A DNA stretch of 12,311 nucleotides, from contig JAGDVT010000028.1 in NCBI GenBank assembly GCA_023255765.1, forward strand, positions 1 through 12,311. The letters run 5' to 3'. The notes under the pieces are model-generated. The model was not told where the DNA came from. It made no database searches and saw only the letters and a list, made by a program, of their open reading frames with translations. Origin of the DNA: Candidatus Paceibacter sp. (GTDB taxonomy: Bacteria > Patescibacteriota > Minisyncoccia > UBA6257 > HR35). Shown one piece after another: positions 1-6,067 of the stretch. Position 1 is the stretch's first letter, and each line of letters begins with the position of its first letter. The position numbers and the translations under genes were made by a program.

Positions 1-45
1 AGATGCATTCTCTGGTACTCCTAATATTTGGTAATAGTCATCCAT
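1..45 (-). CDS. dnaJ: DnaJ co-chaperone, first 15 codons only (runs off window)
   Basis: DnaJ (Hsp40) brings substrates to DnaK and stimulates its ATPase through the J-domain. Only the N-terminus is visible: from the ATG at 45 the minus strand reads MDDYYQILGVPENAS, which matches the start of J-domain helix I (the conserved D-Y-Y-x-I-L-G-V core). The frame is open to the window edge. The start lies 6 nt after the stop of the upstream membrane-protein gene, so it is the distal visible gene of the hsp20-hrcA-grpE-dnaK operon. No Shine-Dalgarno is present; the leader is A-rich. The J-domain HPD motif and the zinc-finger region lie outside the window, so full-length DnaJ cannot be told apart from a shorter J-domain protein, though the dnaK context favours DnaJ. 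Confidence 0.85.
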   Translation of the reverse strand, partial: MDDYYQILGVPENAS

Positions 46-51
46 TTTTGA

Positions 52-978
52 TTAAAACTTAATAGTTTCTTTATAAGTAGGTTCTTTTACTATTTCAAAT
101 AACTTTAATTTATTTATAATATAAAAAACTATCAAGCTCACAACTGAACTTATAAAACCTAATATATATAAAATTGATTGAAGTAAAAGCACCAAAATTA
201 AAACTAAAAAAATTTTATTTATATTAATCCGATTTTCATTAAATACTTGCGAATAATTTTTTACATATTGAGCAATTGCTTCTTTTAATGTAGACTCTGG
301 GGTTAATTTTAAGTTATATTTTTTGTTTATTTCTTCTATTGATAATTTAATAGCTTCATTCATTGTTTTTTCATCTAAACTCATCTGGATATTATTTTTA
401 ATAATATCTGATATTTTTGTATCGGGGGTAACACCAAGATTTAAAACTTCAAAAATAAATTTTGTTCTACTTAGAAAATTTTCTATATAAGATTGCTGAA
501 CTCTAGAAGGATTAAAATAAATTAGCAAATAAATAAATATTAAGATTAAAATAAAGAAAGCATTAACATTCCAAAAAATTCTAAATAGATAAAACCAATT
601 TATTTTAAGGTAATTTTGTTCTGAATGTTTAATTAAATAATATGCAAGGCTTAAAAATAATATGTATAAAACGGGAAGATAAAATAAGTTTGAATTATTA
701 AATTCATAAAAAAGCAAGATAAATAGACTACCAGAAATCAAAAAAATTAGCATTAAATTAAAAACAAAATTATCTGATAAAATACAGATAATCGTAAAAA
801 CTGCATAAAGTATAAAACTAAGCAAAAAATAAATTAGAAAATTAAAATTAAAGGAGTACAAAAAATTATTAATAAAGAACAATGACAATACAAAGAATAT
901 AAAGGAAAGCAAAAAACTAATATAATATTTTGTTTTTGACAAATTTATTTCAAATAATTCTTTTTGGGTTATAACCAT
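52..978 (-). CDS. Multi-pass membrane protein of unknown function between dnaK and dnaJ
   Basis: I do not recognise this 308-residue family. Hydrophobic segments lie at about residues 18-40, 46-67, 70-91, 98-116 and 128-154. A polar, probably helical region follows at about 155-250, rich in K, E and N, and then one or two more membrane spans at 253-288. The C-terminal tail is short and basic. There is no cleavable signal peptide and no recognisable catalytic motif. It starts 15 nt after the dnaK stop and ends 6 nt before the dnaJ start, so it is almost certainly cotranscribed with the chaperones and under the same HrcA/CIRCE control. A membrane-stress role or a membrane partner for DnaK/DnaJ is conceivable from position alone. 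The soluble stretch between the last spans would be the obvious interaction surface. F, I, L, N and K dominate, in line with the A+T bias. Confidence 0.8.
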   Translation of the reverse strand: MVITQKELFEINLSKTKYYISFLLSFIFFVLSLFFINNFLYSFNFNFLIYFLLSFILYAVFTIICILSDNFVFNLMLIFLISGSLFILLFYEFNNSNLFYLPVLYILFLSLAYYLIKHSEQNYLKINWFYLFRIFWNVNAFFILILIFIYLLIYFNPSRVQQSYIENFLSRTKFIFEVLNLGVTPDTKISDIIKNNIQMSLDEKTMNEAIKLSIEEINKKYNLKLTPESTLKEAIAQYVKNYSQVFNENRININKIFLVLILVLLLQSILYILGFISSVVSLIVFYIINKLKLFEIVKEPTYKETIKF

Positions 979-993
979 ATAAAAATTATAAAA

Positions 994-2814
994 TTAAATT
1001 TGAGTATTTTCTTGCCTCCCATAAAATTGATAACCAATTTGAGATAGGGCAGATGATAATTCTTTAATTTTTTGCTCTATTAGATCAATATTATCTGAAT
1101 TCTTTGCTTCCTCCAATTCTTTTATTTTATTTTCAACACTAATTCTAATTTCTTCGCTTATCTTATCTTTATATTCATTCAAGATTTTTCTTGTCTGATA
1201 TATAAGATTATCAGCTTGATTTTTTGCTTCAGCTAGTCTTTTCTTTCTTAAATCTTCTTCAGCGTACATTTCAGCCTCTTTCTTAAGTTTTTCAATCTCT
1301 TCTTTAGAAAGATTAGTAGAGCCTGTAATTCTTACAGATTGAGATTTTCCTGTTGCTTTATCTTTAGCAGTTACAGTTAATATGCCATTAACATCTATAT
1401 CGAAAGTGACTTCTATTTGAGGAACACCTCGTGGTGCTGGAGGTATACCTTCTAAAATAAATCTTGCTAAAGTTTTATTATCTCGGGCCATAGGCCTTTC
1501 TCCTTGAACTACATGAATTTCAACAGCTGTTTGATTATCTTCTGCTGTTGTGAAAATTTCTGTTTTTGAAAAAGGAATAGGGGTATTTTTAGGAATCATA
1601 GGATGAGCAATTCCACCTAATGTTTCTATAGCTAAAGTAAGTGGAGTAACATCTAATAAAAGAATTTCTCTAACATCTCCTTGTAAAATACCAGCTTGTA
1701 TAGCAGCTCCTATTGCAACTACTTCATCTGGATTAATATCTTTCCTTGGTTCCTTACCAAAATATTCCCTTACTCTTTGCTGGATCAATGGCATTCTTGT
1801 TTGCCCACCCACTAAAATAATTTCATCTATATCTTTAGGAGATAAACCTACTTCTTTAAGAGTTTTATCTACAATCTCTATAGATCTCTCAACTAAATCT
1901 CTAGTAAGTTCTTCTAATTTAGATCTGGTTAGTTTGAAATAAAGATGTTTTGGCTCTCCTCCTACAGATGTTATAAATGGAAGATTAATTTCAGTTTCAA
2001 ATAAAGAAGAAAGTTCTTGCTTAGCTTTTTCTGCTGCTTCTTTTAATCTTTGTAAGGCTAAAGGATCTTTACTTAAATCAACTCCTTCTTGTTTTTTAAA
2101 TTCTTCTATTAAATAATCAATTATTCTTTGGTCAAAATCATCGCCTCCTAAATATGAATCTCCTCCTATCCCTTTTGTTTCTATTACATTATCACCTATT
2201 TCTAAAATAGAAACATCAAAAGTACCTCCTCCAAAATCATATACAAGTATTTTTTGATTAACATTTTTATCTAAACCATAAGCCAGAGCAGCTGCTGTAG
2301 GTTCAGGCAATATCCTTCTAACATTAAATCCAGCTATTTCTCCGGCAGCTTTTGTTGCAGATCTTTGAGAATCATCAAAATAAGCAGGTACTGTTATTAC
2401 TGCATCTGTAATTTTTTCTCCTAATTTTTCTTCAACATCCATTTTTATTTTCTGTAAAATCATCGCGGATATTTCTTCTGGTCTATACCACCTATCTCCC
2501 ATTTTTACCTCAACTCCTCCATTTTCTGATTCTCTAATTTGATAAGGTAATTTTTCTTTAGCTTTTTGAACTTCAGGATCTGAATATCTTCTACCTATTA
2601 ATCTTTTTATAGAAAAGATAGTATTTTGTGGGTTAGTTATTGCTTGTCTTTTTGCTAATATACCAACTAATCTTTCGCCATTTTTAGAAATAGCAACAAC
2701 AGAAGGAGTAATTCTGCTTCCTTCTCTATTTTCTATTACTCTTGGTACACCAGCTTCAACAATTGCTGCTACTGAATTAGTTGTTCCTAAATCTATACCT
2801 ATTATCTTTGGCAT
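994..2814 (-). CDS. dnaK: Molecular chaperone DnaK (Hsp70)
   Basis: ATP-dependent chaperone that binds exposed hydrophobic peptides; its partners GrpE and DnaJ are in the same operon. The 606 residues are full length for a compact bacterial DnaK. The phosphate-1 loop GIDLGTTNS is at 6-14, the phosphate-2 motif YDFGGGTFD at 192-200, then GGDDFD at 223-228. The conserved interdomain linker and start of the substrate-binding domain (REILLLDVTPLTLAIETLGG) comes next, followed by a beta-sandwich domain and a Lys/Glu-rich helical lid. The C-terminus ends shortly after the lid with no long disordered tail. The start is 17 nt after the stop of an ORF that carries a second copy of the first 21 dnaK codons, so dnaK is not directly coupled to grpE. 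A perfect AT-only palindrome sits 7 nt before the ATG, and no Shine-Dalgarno is seen. Confidence 0.98.
   Translation of the reverse strand: MPKIIGIDLGTTNSVAAIVEAGVPRVIENREGSRITPSVVAISKNGERLVGILAKRQAITNPQNTIFSIKRLIGRRYSDPEVQKAKEKLPYQIRESENGGVEVKMGDRWYRPEEISAMILQKIKMDVEEKLGEKITDAVITVPAYFDDSQRSATKAAGEIAGFNVRRILPEPTAAALAYGLDKNVNQKILVYDFGGGTFDVSILEIGDNVIETKGIGGDSYLGGDDFDQRIIDYLIEEFKKQEGVDLSKDPLALQRLKEAAEKAKQELSSLFETEINLPFITSVGGEPKHLYFKLTRSKLEELTRDLVERSIEIVDKTLKEVGLSPKDIDEIILVGGQTRMPLIQQRVREYFGKEPRKDINPDEVVAIGAAIQAGILQGDVREILLLDVTPLTLAIETLGGIAHPMIPKNTPIPFSKTEIFTTAEDNQTAVEIHVVQGERPMARDNKTLARFILEGIPPAPRGVPQIEVTFDIDVNGILTVTAKDKATGKSQSVRITGSTNLSKEEIEKLKKEAEMYAEEDLRKKRLAEAKNQADNLIYQTRKILNEYKDKISEEIRISVENKIKELEEAKNSDNIDLIEQKIKELSSALSQIGYQFYGRQENTQI
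2751..2814 (-). repeat. 64-bp direct repeat, copy 1 (5' end of intact dnaK)
   Basis: It matches 3047-3110 at 62 of 64 positions in the same orientation. The differences are codon 2 (CCA versus CCC, silent) and codon 19 (GTT versus ATT, Val to Ile). Similarity starts exactly at the ATG and stops in codon 22. Together the copies flank a 232-nt insert. Confidence 0.93.
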
Positions 2815-2821
2815 TTTTTAT

Positions 2822-2839
2822 TTAATTAATATTAATTAA
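2822..2839. repeat. Perfect 18-bp AT-only palindrome just upstream of dnaK
   Basis: TTAATTAATATTAATTAA is its own reverse complement. It covers the stop codon of the chimeric ORF and ends 7 nt before the dnaK ATG. All-A/T palindromes of this length are not very rare at this base composition, so it may be chance. Its position at the edge of the inserted segment and beside the dnaK start makes it worth recording. Confidence 0.6.
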
Positions 2840-3110
2840 TAAATTTTTGAGCATCAAAAAGGGTTAATTTAATAGTATTTTGAAATATATGCCCCCTAAA
2901 TAAAGGAGTAAAAATTTTTAAACTTAAATTTATAACATCCTTTATTTGAAACTTTGCTGCTCTCTTTAAATTAAGATAAATATTTAATAATATCAACCTA
3001 TCTAAAAATCCCCTTATTTTCTTATTTTTTGCAATATTATTTTCGTCAGCTTCAATAATTGCTGCTACTGAATTAGTTGTTCCTAAATCTATACCTATTA
3101 TCTTGGGCAT
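2832..3110 (-). CDS. Chimeric 92-codon ORF: DnaK N-terminus fused to an unrelated tail
   Basis: Residues 1-21 repeat the DnaK N-terminus with a single V19I change (MPKIIGIDLGTTNSVAAI, then IEA). After that the sequence departs completely. The remaining 71 residues are basic and hydrophobic (Lys/Ile/Leu/Phe-rich, two possible helices) and match no family I know. It cannot work as an Hsp70 because only the first ATP-binding loop is present. The start is 1 nt after the grpE stop, where dnaK itself would be expected, so ribosomes leaving grpE meet this start first. An open tail of about 71 codons is unlikely by chance at this A+T content, which suggests the insert was coding before the fusion or is still selected. 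Whether the product is functional is unknown; a broken remnant left by a duplication or insertion is equally possible. Confidence 0.55.
   Translation of the reverse strand: MPKIIGIDLGTTNSVAAIIEADENNIAKNKKIRGFLDRLILLNIYLNLKRAAKFQIKDVINLSLKIFTPLFRGHIFQNTIKLTLFDAQKFIN
3047..3110 (-). repeat. 64-bp direct repeat, copy 2 (duplicated dnaK 5' end)
   Basis: Second copy of the first 21 dnaK codons plus one base, offset by 296 nt from the intact gene and abutting grpE. Recombination between the two copies would remove 296 nt and restore a plain grpE-dnaK junction with 1-nt spacing. Confidence 0.93.
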
Positions 3111-3111
3111 T

Positions 3112-3660
3112 TTAATGAATTATTACTTTAACTTTTGCTGGTCTTATTAATTTACCATTTAATATATAACCTTTTGCTAAAACTTCTATTATCATATTCT
3201 CATCACTTTTATCGCAATTTTCTTTTTCACATTTTTTAGTGCTTATAGCTTCATGAAATAATGGATCAAATTTTTTATTTTCAGGATTTATCACTTCTAA
3301 GCCATATTTGCTCATAATTTCATAAATTTGCGCCTGTATTAAATAATAACCCTTACCCAAAGGAGAATCTTTATCTTTTTCTGATAAAGAATTTATAGCT
3401 AAATCTAGACTATCTAAAACAGGTATTAAATCATACATTAAATTTTCATTCGCATACATCACTATTTCTTTCATCTTATTTTCCATTTCTTTTTGATAAT
3501 TCAACAAATCTGCCTTTGCTCTCTTCCAACCTTCTAAATATTCATTTTTTTCTTGTTCTAATTTTTTGATTATATCTTGCAATTCTTTGATTGTCTCAAG
3601 TTCAGATGGGAGTTTTTCTTCTATTGGTTGTTCTTTTGACTTTTCGTTTTCTTCGCTCAT
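3112..3660 (-). CDS. grpE: Nucleotide exchange factor GrpE
   Basis: GrpE releases ADP from DnaK and resets the chaperone cycle in the cytoplasm. The 182 residues show the family layout: an acidic N-terminus, a long charged coiled-coil helix at about 20-70, the conserved four-helix part with VLDSLDLA at 81-88, and a C-terminal beta-wing with FDPLFHEAI at 131-139 and the signature V-L-A-K-G-Y-x-L-N-G-K-L-I-R-P-A-K-V at 160-177. An odd feature is a small insertion in the beta-wing with two cysteines (C144 and C149), which might form a disulfide or bind a metal. It starts 3 nt after hrcA and ends 1 nt before the chimeric DnaK-like ORF. The order hrcA-grpE-dnaK-dnaJ is classical for CIRCE-regulated operons; only the intervening ORF and the membrane gene are unusual. 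Confidence 0.97.
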   Translation of the reverse strand: MSEENEKSKEQPIEEKLPSELETIKELQDIIKKLEQEKNEYLEGWKRAKADLLNYQKEMENKMKEIVMYANENLMYDLIPVLDSLDLAINSLSEKDKDSPLGKGYYLIQAQIYEIMSKYGLEVINPENKKFDPLFHEAISTKKCEKENCDKSDENMIIEVLAKGYILNGKLIRPAKVKVIIH

Positions 3661-3663
3661 TTT

Positions 3664-4311
3664 TTATAATCTTTTTTTAATTATCTTATCTAATAAATTA
3701 TAAACTACCGGATAGTTTAATCTTTTCACTCCAACAAAAATTATTTTATGCTCTCTTTTCCTAAGACCCAACACAGAAAATAAAGATGACTTTGCTAATT
3801 TTAACTCACCTCCAATTAATACTTTTATATCGTCTTTTTCTAAAATTTTGTTAATATATTTCTTAACCTCTTTAAAAAACCTAAAAAGCTCTATAAGTTT
3901 ATTTTTATCTTCTAATTCTACATTTCTAACAACATATTCAAATCCTCCTTCTATTAATTTTGTTTTATTTTCTAGTAAATAACATATATTAAACTTATCC
4001 GCAACAACTTCAATCAATTCCATTAAACTATATTTATTTAAATTACCCCAATTATTAATATTTACTTTATTTACATTAATTTCTAAATAATATTTCCATC
4101 CTTTATCGGTGGGGATCCTACCACTTCCTTTGTTTATATTCATCAAATAATTCTCTAAAACTAGTCTTTTTAAATATAATCTTATAGTGGAATCAGCCAG
4201 TTGTCTGAAATAAATTTTTTTTAAGATCTTAGACCCTATTGGAGTTCCTTTTTTAAGATGCAAAGCTATTAATTTGTTAAAAATATCATTTTTTAAATCA
4301 TAATGCATCAT
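3664..4311 (-). CDS. hrcA: Heat-inducible transcription repressor HrcA, shortened form
   Basis: HrcA binds the CIRCE operator and represses class I heat-shock genes. The N-terminal winged helix is clear: GTPIGSKIL at 22-30, STIRLYLKRLVLENYL at 41-56 (recognition helix, compare SPATIRNEMAxLE), and GSGRIPTDKGWKYY at 62-75. The C-terminal end is also recognisable: VLIGGEL at 164-170, SSLFSVLGL at 175-183, and IIFVGVKRLNYPVVYNLL at 190-207, which corresponds to the family's G-x-I-G-P-x-R-M-x-Y segment. At 215 residues it is well below the usual 330-350. Most of the central dimerisation and inserted domain is missing, although both ends are intact. The start is a tandem ATG-ATG 2 nt after the hsp20 stop. 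The matching operator is in the window at 4782-4808, so the operon is probably autoregulated. Confidence 0.9.
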   Translation of the reverse strand: MMHYDLKNDIFNKLIALHLKKGTPIGSKILKKIYFRQLADSTIRLYLKRLVLENYLMNINKGSGRIPTDKGWKYYLEINVNKVNINNWGNLNKYSLMELIEVVADKFNICYLLENKTKLIEGGFEYVVRNVELEDKNKLIELFRFFKEVKKYINKILEKDDIKVLIGGELKLAKSSLFSVLGLRKREHKIIFVGVKRLNYPVVYNLLDKIIKKRL

Positions 4312-4313
4312 TT

Positions 4314-4727
4314 TTATTCAACTTTAATTTCCTTACCCCTTTCTTCTTTTTCTGCCTTAGGGAAAACTACTTTTAAAATACCATTTTCTAATTTTGCTTT
4401 TGCTTTTTCAGAATCAACAACATAAGGTAAATAAATCACCCTTCTAAATGACCCTCTTTTAATTTCTTTTCTGTAATAATTTTCTTCTTTTACTTCTTTT
4501 TTTTCTTCTTTGCCACCCTCAACAATTAGTTTATCTTCCTCTACTTTTAATTTAACATCTTCTGGTTTGAAACCAGGTAATCCTACTTCTACAACCAATT
4601 CTTTATCTGTTTCATAAATATCGACAGGGATAGAACTAACTGTAAATGTTGGAACTAATGCAGGGAAGAATTCTTCAGAGAAAAATTTTTCTATCTCTTT
4701 AAAAGGATCCCATCTAATGATTGCCAT
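4314..4727 (-). CDS. Small heat-shock protein, Hsp20/alpha-crystallin family
   Basis: ATP-independent holdase that keeps unfolding proteins soluble and hands them to DnaK-DnaJ-GrpE, encoded in the same operon. The 137 residues are typical. There is a short N-terminal arm (IRWDPFKEIEKFF, 4-16), then the alpha-crystallin domain at about 33-123: VDIYETDKELVVEVGLPGFK at 35-54, KVEEDKLIVEG at 61-71, RGSFRRVIYLP at 91-101, and the signature A-K-L-E-N-G-I-L-K-V-V-F-P at 111-123. The tail ends in an I-x-V motif (134-136), the usual oligomer-locking element. It is the first gene of the CIRCE operon, with a leader of roughly 37 nt carrying the GGTCG(A)ATTAAGCT motif. It lies 2 nt upstream of hrcA. Confidence 0.97.
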   Translation of the reverse strand: MAIIRWDPFKEIEKFFSEEFFPALVPTFTVSSIPVDIYETDKELVVEVGLPGFKPEDVKLKVEEDKLIVEGGKEEKKEVKEENYYRKEIKRGSFRRVIYLPYVVDSEKAKAKLENGILKVVFPKAEKEERGKEIKVE

Positions 4728-4738
4728 TTTTTAAAAAG

Positions 4739-4754
4739 AGCTTAATTCGACCTT
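4739..4754 (-). promoter_or_regulatory. Leader motif copy 1 (hsp20)
   Basis: On the minus strand the hsp20 leader carries AAGGTCGAATTAAGCT, ending 11 nt before the ATG. The same string with one extra T lies at exactly the same distance before the 40-codon ORF at 8927. The function is unknown; a translational or RNA-binding signal is plausible because its position is fixed relative to the start codon. Confidence 0.6.
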
Positions 4755-4770
4755 CTTTTATCTAAATAAT

Positions 4771-4799
4771 ATTATAACAAATTAGCATCTTTATTTCAA
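4771..4799 (-). promoter_or_regulatory. Sigma-70-type promoter of the hsp20-hrcA-grpE-dnaK operon
   Basis: On the minus strand, TTGAAA (-35, 4794-4799) and TATAAT (-10, 4771-4776) are separated by exactly 17 nt, with a TGT extension directly before the -10. Transcription would start near 4764. The CIRCE inverted repeat covers the -35 and most of the spacer, as expected for repression by steric block. Confidence 0.85.
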
Positions 4800-4808
4800 G
4801 GGTGCTAA
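4782..4808 (-). promoter_or_regulatory. CIRCE operator (HrcA binding site)
   Basis: On the minus strand the site reads TTAGCACCC, a 9-nt spacer, then AGATGCTAA. The consensus is TTAGCACTC-N9-GAGTGCTAA: the left half matches 8 of 9 and the right half 6 of 9, with the TTAGCA/TGCTAA core intact and the exact 9-nt spacing. It overlaps the hsp20 promoter, and hrcA is the second gene of the controlled operon. It begins 8 nt after the murA stop codon. Confidence 0.92.
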
Positions 4809-4816
4809 CCTTGTAT

Positions 4817-6067
4817 TTATTCTACTTTCTCTATTTTAGCTCCTAATTTCTTAAGCTTTTCAACAAGATTTTCATAACCTCTTTCTATTTTTTCTGCTTC
4901 ATACAAAACTGTTTCTCCTTGTGCACATAAACCGGCTATTACTAAAGCTGCTCCTGCTCTTATATCTAAAGATCTTATTTCTTTTCCTTTTAATAAACTT
5001 GGTCCTATTATCAGCGCTCTATGAGGATCTAAAATTTCGGCATTTGCTCCCATATATATTAATTCATTTATATAAGAGAACCTATTTTCATACATCCAAT
5101 CATGTATTAATGTAACCCCTTTAGCTTGAGTTGCTAATGCCCCAAATGGAGGCTGTAAATCTGAGGGGAATTTAGGATATAGCCCAACCTGTATTTTAGT
5201 CCCATAAATTTCTGATGGCATTATTTCTATTAATTTGTTTTTTATTTTATATTTAAAATTCATTTCATTCATAATAGCCAAAACAGAATCGAGTTCATCT
5301 ATTTTTACATTTTCTATCAAAATATGGCTTTTCGTTGCTCCTGCTAATGCTATAAATGTTCCTGTCTCAATATTATCTGGAGGTATTTTAAAAATCACAT
5401 TTTTCTTTAAATTTCTTTTACCTTCTATTTCTAAAAATGGAGTACCTATTCCTTTTATTTTCACTCCCATTTTCTTTAAAAACTCACATAAAGATACAAC
5501 GCTGGGTTCTGTTGCCGCTAGTCTTATTTTTACTTTTTGTGGTATCAAGGCTAAAAATAATAATAAAGTTTCTGTTGCAGTTACGCTAGCTTCTTTTAAG
5601 ATTATTGAATCTTTTTCTATTTTATCAAACTTAGCAAATATATTTTCATTTTCTATAATATTACAACCAAGCTCTCTTAATGAATTTAAATGAACTGCTA
5701 TGGATCTAGCCCCTATTACATCTCCTCCAGGTCTTGCTATTTCTATATTTTTAAATAACCCCAATAAAGGTCCTAATAAAACAATTGATGCTCTTAATTT
5801 TTTAACCTCGTCTATTATTAATGATTTATTTTTTATTTTACTGCTGTCTATTATCAATTTGTTATTTATCCATTCTATTTTACAATCTAAATACCTTAAT
5901 ATATCAAGCATTACAAAAACATCAGAGATTTTAGGCACATTTAGTAGTATATTTCTGCCCCTATTTAATAAACAGGCTGGAATTATTTTTAATGCTGTAT
6001 TCTTTGCTCCAGAAATTTTTACTTTTCCTTTTAATCTTTTTCCTCCTTCTATTATTAAGTAACTCAT
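4817..6067 (-). CDS. murA: UDP-N-acetylglucosamine 1-carboxyvinyltransferase MurA, Cys-to-Asp variant
   Basis: MurA transfers enolpyruvate from PEP to UDP-GlcNAc, the first committed step of peptidoglycan synthesis. The 416 residues match the family length. Active-site residues visible are K22-N23 in GAKNTAL, R92 in LRASIVLLGPL, R121 in IGARS, the aspartate of FPSDLQ, ENRF, DIRAGAALVIAG and ERGYE near the end. The loop residue that is the catalytic Cys in E. coli MurA (PGGC) is Asp here: PGGDVIGAR, D116. The same substitution is known from naturally fosfomycin-insensitive MurA of Mycobacterium and Chlamydia, so the enzyme is probably active and resistant. The ATG overlaps the mraY stop by 4 nt (ATGA), indicating coupled translation. 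It is the last gene of the wall cluster; the HrcA-regulated promoter starts just after its stop. Confidence 0.97.
   Translation of the reverse strand: MSYLIIEGGKRLKGKVKISGAKNTALKIIPACLLNRGRNILLNVPKISDVFVMLDILRYLDCKIEWINNKLIIDSSKIKNKSLIIDEVKKLRASIVLLGPLLGLFKNIEIARPGGDVIGARSIAVHLNSLRELGCNIIENENIFAKFDKIEKDSIILKEASVTATETLLLFLALIPQKVKIRLAATEPSVVSLCEFLKKMGVKIKGIGTPFLEIEGKRNLKKNVIFKIPPDNIETGTFIALAGATKSHILIENVKIDELDSVLAIMNEMNFKYKIKNKLIEIMPSEIYGTKIQVGLYPKFPSDLQPPFGALATQAKGVTLIHDWMYENRFSYINELIYMGANAEILDPHRALIIGPSLLKGKEIRSLDIRAGAALVIAGLCAQGETVLYEAEKIERGYENLVEKLKKLGAKIEKVE

Noticed and set aside
2815..3046. Insert between grpE and dnaK as a simple tandem copy of the grpE 3' end plus dnaK 5' end
   Set aside because: By eye the 232-nt insert does not align with the last part of grpE beyond A/T-rich similarity, and the encoded tail lacks the GrpE signature.
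2751..3110. dnaK repeat as an assembly duplication
   Set aside because: The copies differ at two positions and are separated by unique sequence that keeps a reading frame. This argues against a simple assembly error, although only raw reads can settle it.
4921..6062. Three plus-strand open frames (4921-5115, 5235-5693, 5700-6062) opposite murA
   Set aside because: They are antisense to a full-length MurA with intact active-site motifs. Their products are Phe/Leu/Ile-rich, as expected from the complement of a Lys/Asn-rich gene.
6064..6066. Recoding of UGA as Gly, as in SR1/Gracilibacteria
   Set aside because: TGA ends mraY at the expected C-terminus and overlaps the murA start, so it acts as a stop here.
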